Shown: piece by piece, positions 5,813-6,049 of the stretch
Layout: each line of letters begins with the position of its first letter
Numbering within the stretch: position 1 is the stretch's first letter
Translations under genes and position numbers: made by a program
DNA from: an uncultured Acetatifactor sp.
GTDB taxonomy: Bacteria; Bacillota; Clostridia; Lachnospirales; Lachnospiraceae
Reading direction: 5' to 3'
DNA length: 6,049 nucleotides
Assembly (NCBI GenBank): GCA_910577035.1
Contig: CAJTKW010000028.1
Location: 1-6,049 of the forward strand
The notes under the pieces: generated by a model
Databases searched by the model: none
What the model saw: only the letters and a program-made list of their open reading frames with translations
What the model was told of the DNA's origin: nothing

Positions 5813-6049
5813 ATGGGAAAGGCCTGGAATCATTTTAAGACAATTACATACCATAAGCTTCTGGTGGCGGAGGGGTGTTTTCGGGTGGGGCTGTATCGTC
5901 AGGGAATCCTGCATGATCTGTCCAAGTACAGTCCTGCGGAGTTTATCGTGGGCGCAGGATACTATCAGGGAACCCGCAGCCCCAACAACGCGGAACGCGA
6001 GAAAAAGGGATATTCGGCAGCCTGGCTGCACCATAAGGGGAGAAATAAG
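5813..6049 (+). CDS. DUF5662-type protein, N-terminal part (cut by window end)
   Basis: Seventy-nine codons are present with no stop before the window ends. The sequence matches, from memory, the start of DUF5662 proteins, common in Firmicutes and of unknown function: an N-terminal helix with HFKTITYHKLLV (7-18), then GLYRQGILHDLSKYSP (26-41), then GAGYYQGTRSPNNAEREKKGYS (47-68 in part) and WLHHKGRNK (71-79). The conserved His-Asp pair (34-35) and the His-His pair (73-74) suggest a metal or nucleotide site, which is inference. ATG at 5813 is preferred because AGGGAGA (5796-5802) lies 10 nt upstream; the in-frame ATG at 5780 lacks a ribosome site. It lies 77 bp after the GH13-like gene on the same strand with a hairpin between, and no promoter of its own was seen. 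Confidence 0.75.
   Translation, partial: MGKAWNHFKTITYHKLLVAEGCFRVGLYRQGILHDLSKYSPAEFIVGAGYYQGTRSPNNAEREKKGYSAAWLHHKGRNK

Overview
The window looks like a piece of a Firmicutes chromosome, most likely Lachnospiraceae or a related clostridial group. The reasons are strong Shine-Dalgarno sites (GGAGG or AGGGAGG, 6-7 nt from ATG), sigma-A-type promoters, a secreted protein with two bacterial SH3 domains and an NlpC/P60 domain, a CapA-family protein, and a DUF5662-type protein. The taxonomic call is inference from gene content. Hand counts on sampled lines give moderate GC (about 44%) in the first gene and much higher GC (above 70%) in the Ala/Gly-rich part of the second.

Layout: bases 1-70 hold two imperfect 20-bp repeats ending in TTTGTCA, overlaid by a 9-bp inverted repeat and a good promoter; this could be the end of an insertion sequence or an operator. 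A 157-residue protein (119-592, +) follows that resembles the cytoplasmic parts of MotA without any membrane segment. A repeat-rich promoter region (about 704-760) then drives a secreted two-SH3 NlpC/P60 peptidoglycan hydrolase (806-2254, +). Convergent with it is a membrane-anchored CapA-family metallophosphatase-like protein (2305-3696, -). Divergent from capA, with the two -35 boxes only 6 bp apart, is a 635-residue GH13 protein of the glycogen-debranching (GlgX/isoamylase) type (3828-5735, +). Its last codons and stop lie in a long inverted repeat, followed at once by a second hairpin. The window ends inside a DUF5662-type gene (from 5813, +).

The most notable observation is the GH13 protein. 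It keeps an intact reading frame, a CBM48-like N-terminus and near-perfect late family motifs (HNEANGEENRDG, GDEFGNTQGGNNNPWCQDN). By eye alignment it has lost the nucleophile Asp (Met285), the acid/base Glu (Tyr308) and the third catalytic Asp (Tyr373), and the region I residues too. It is also roughly 40 residues shorter between regions I and II. It looks like a maintained pseudoenzyme, perhaps a glucan-binding or regulatory protein. The second notable item is the membrane-free MotA-like protein.

Functionally, the second and third genes act at the cell envelope: one is exported and predicted to cut peptide stems in the wall, the other is anchored outside the membrane. The GH13 protein has no signal peptide and should be cytoplasmic. 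The genes do not form one operon; the shared control region between capA and the GH13 gene is the only clear regulatory link.
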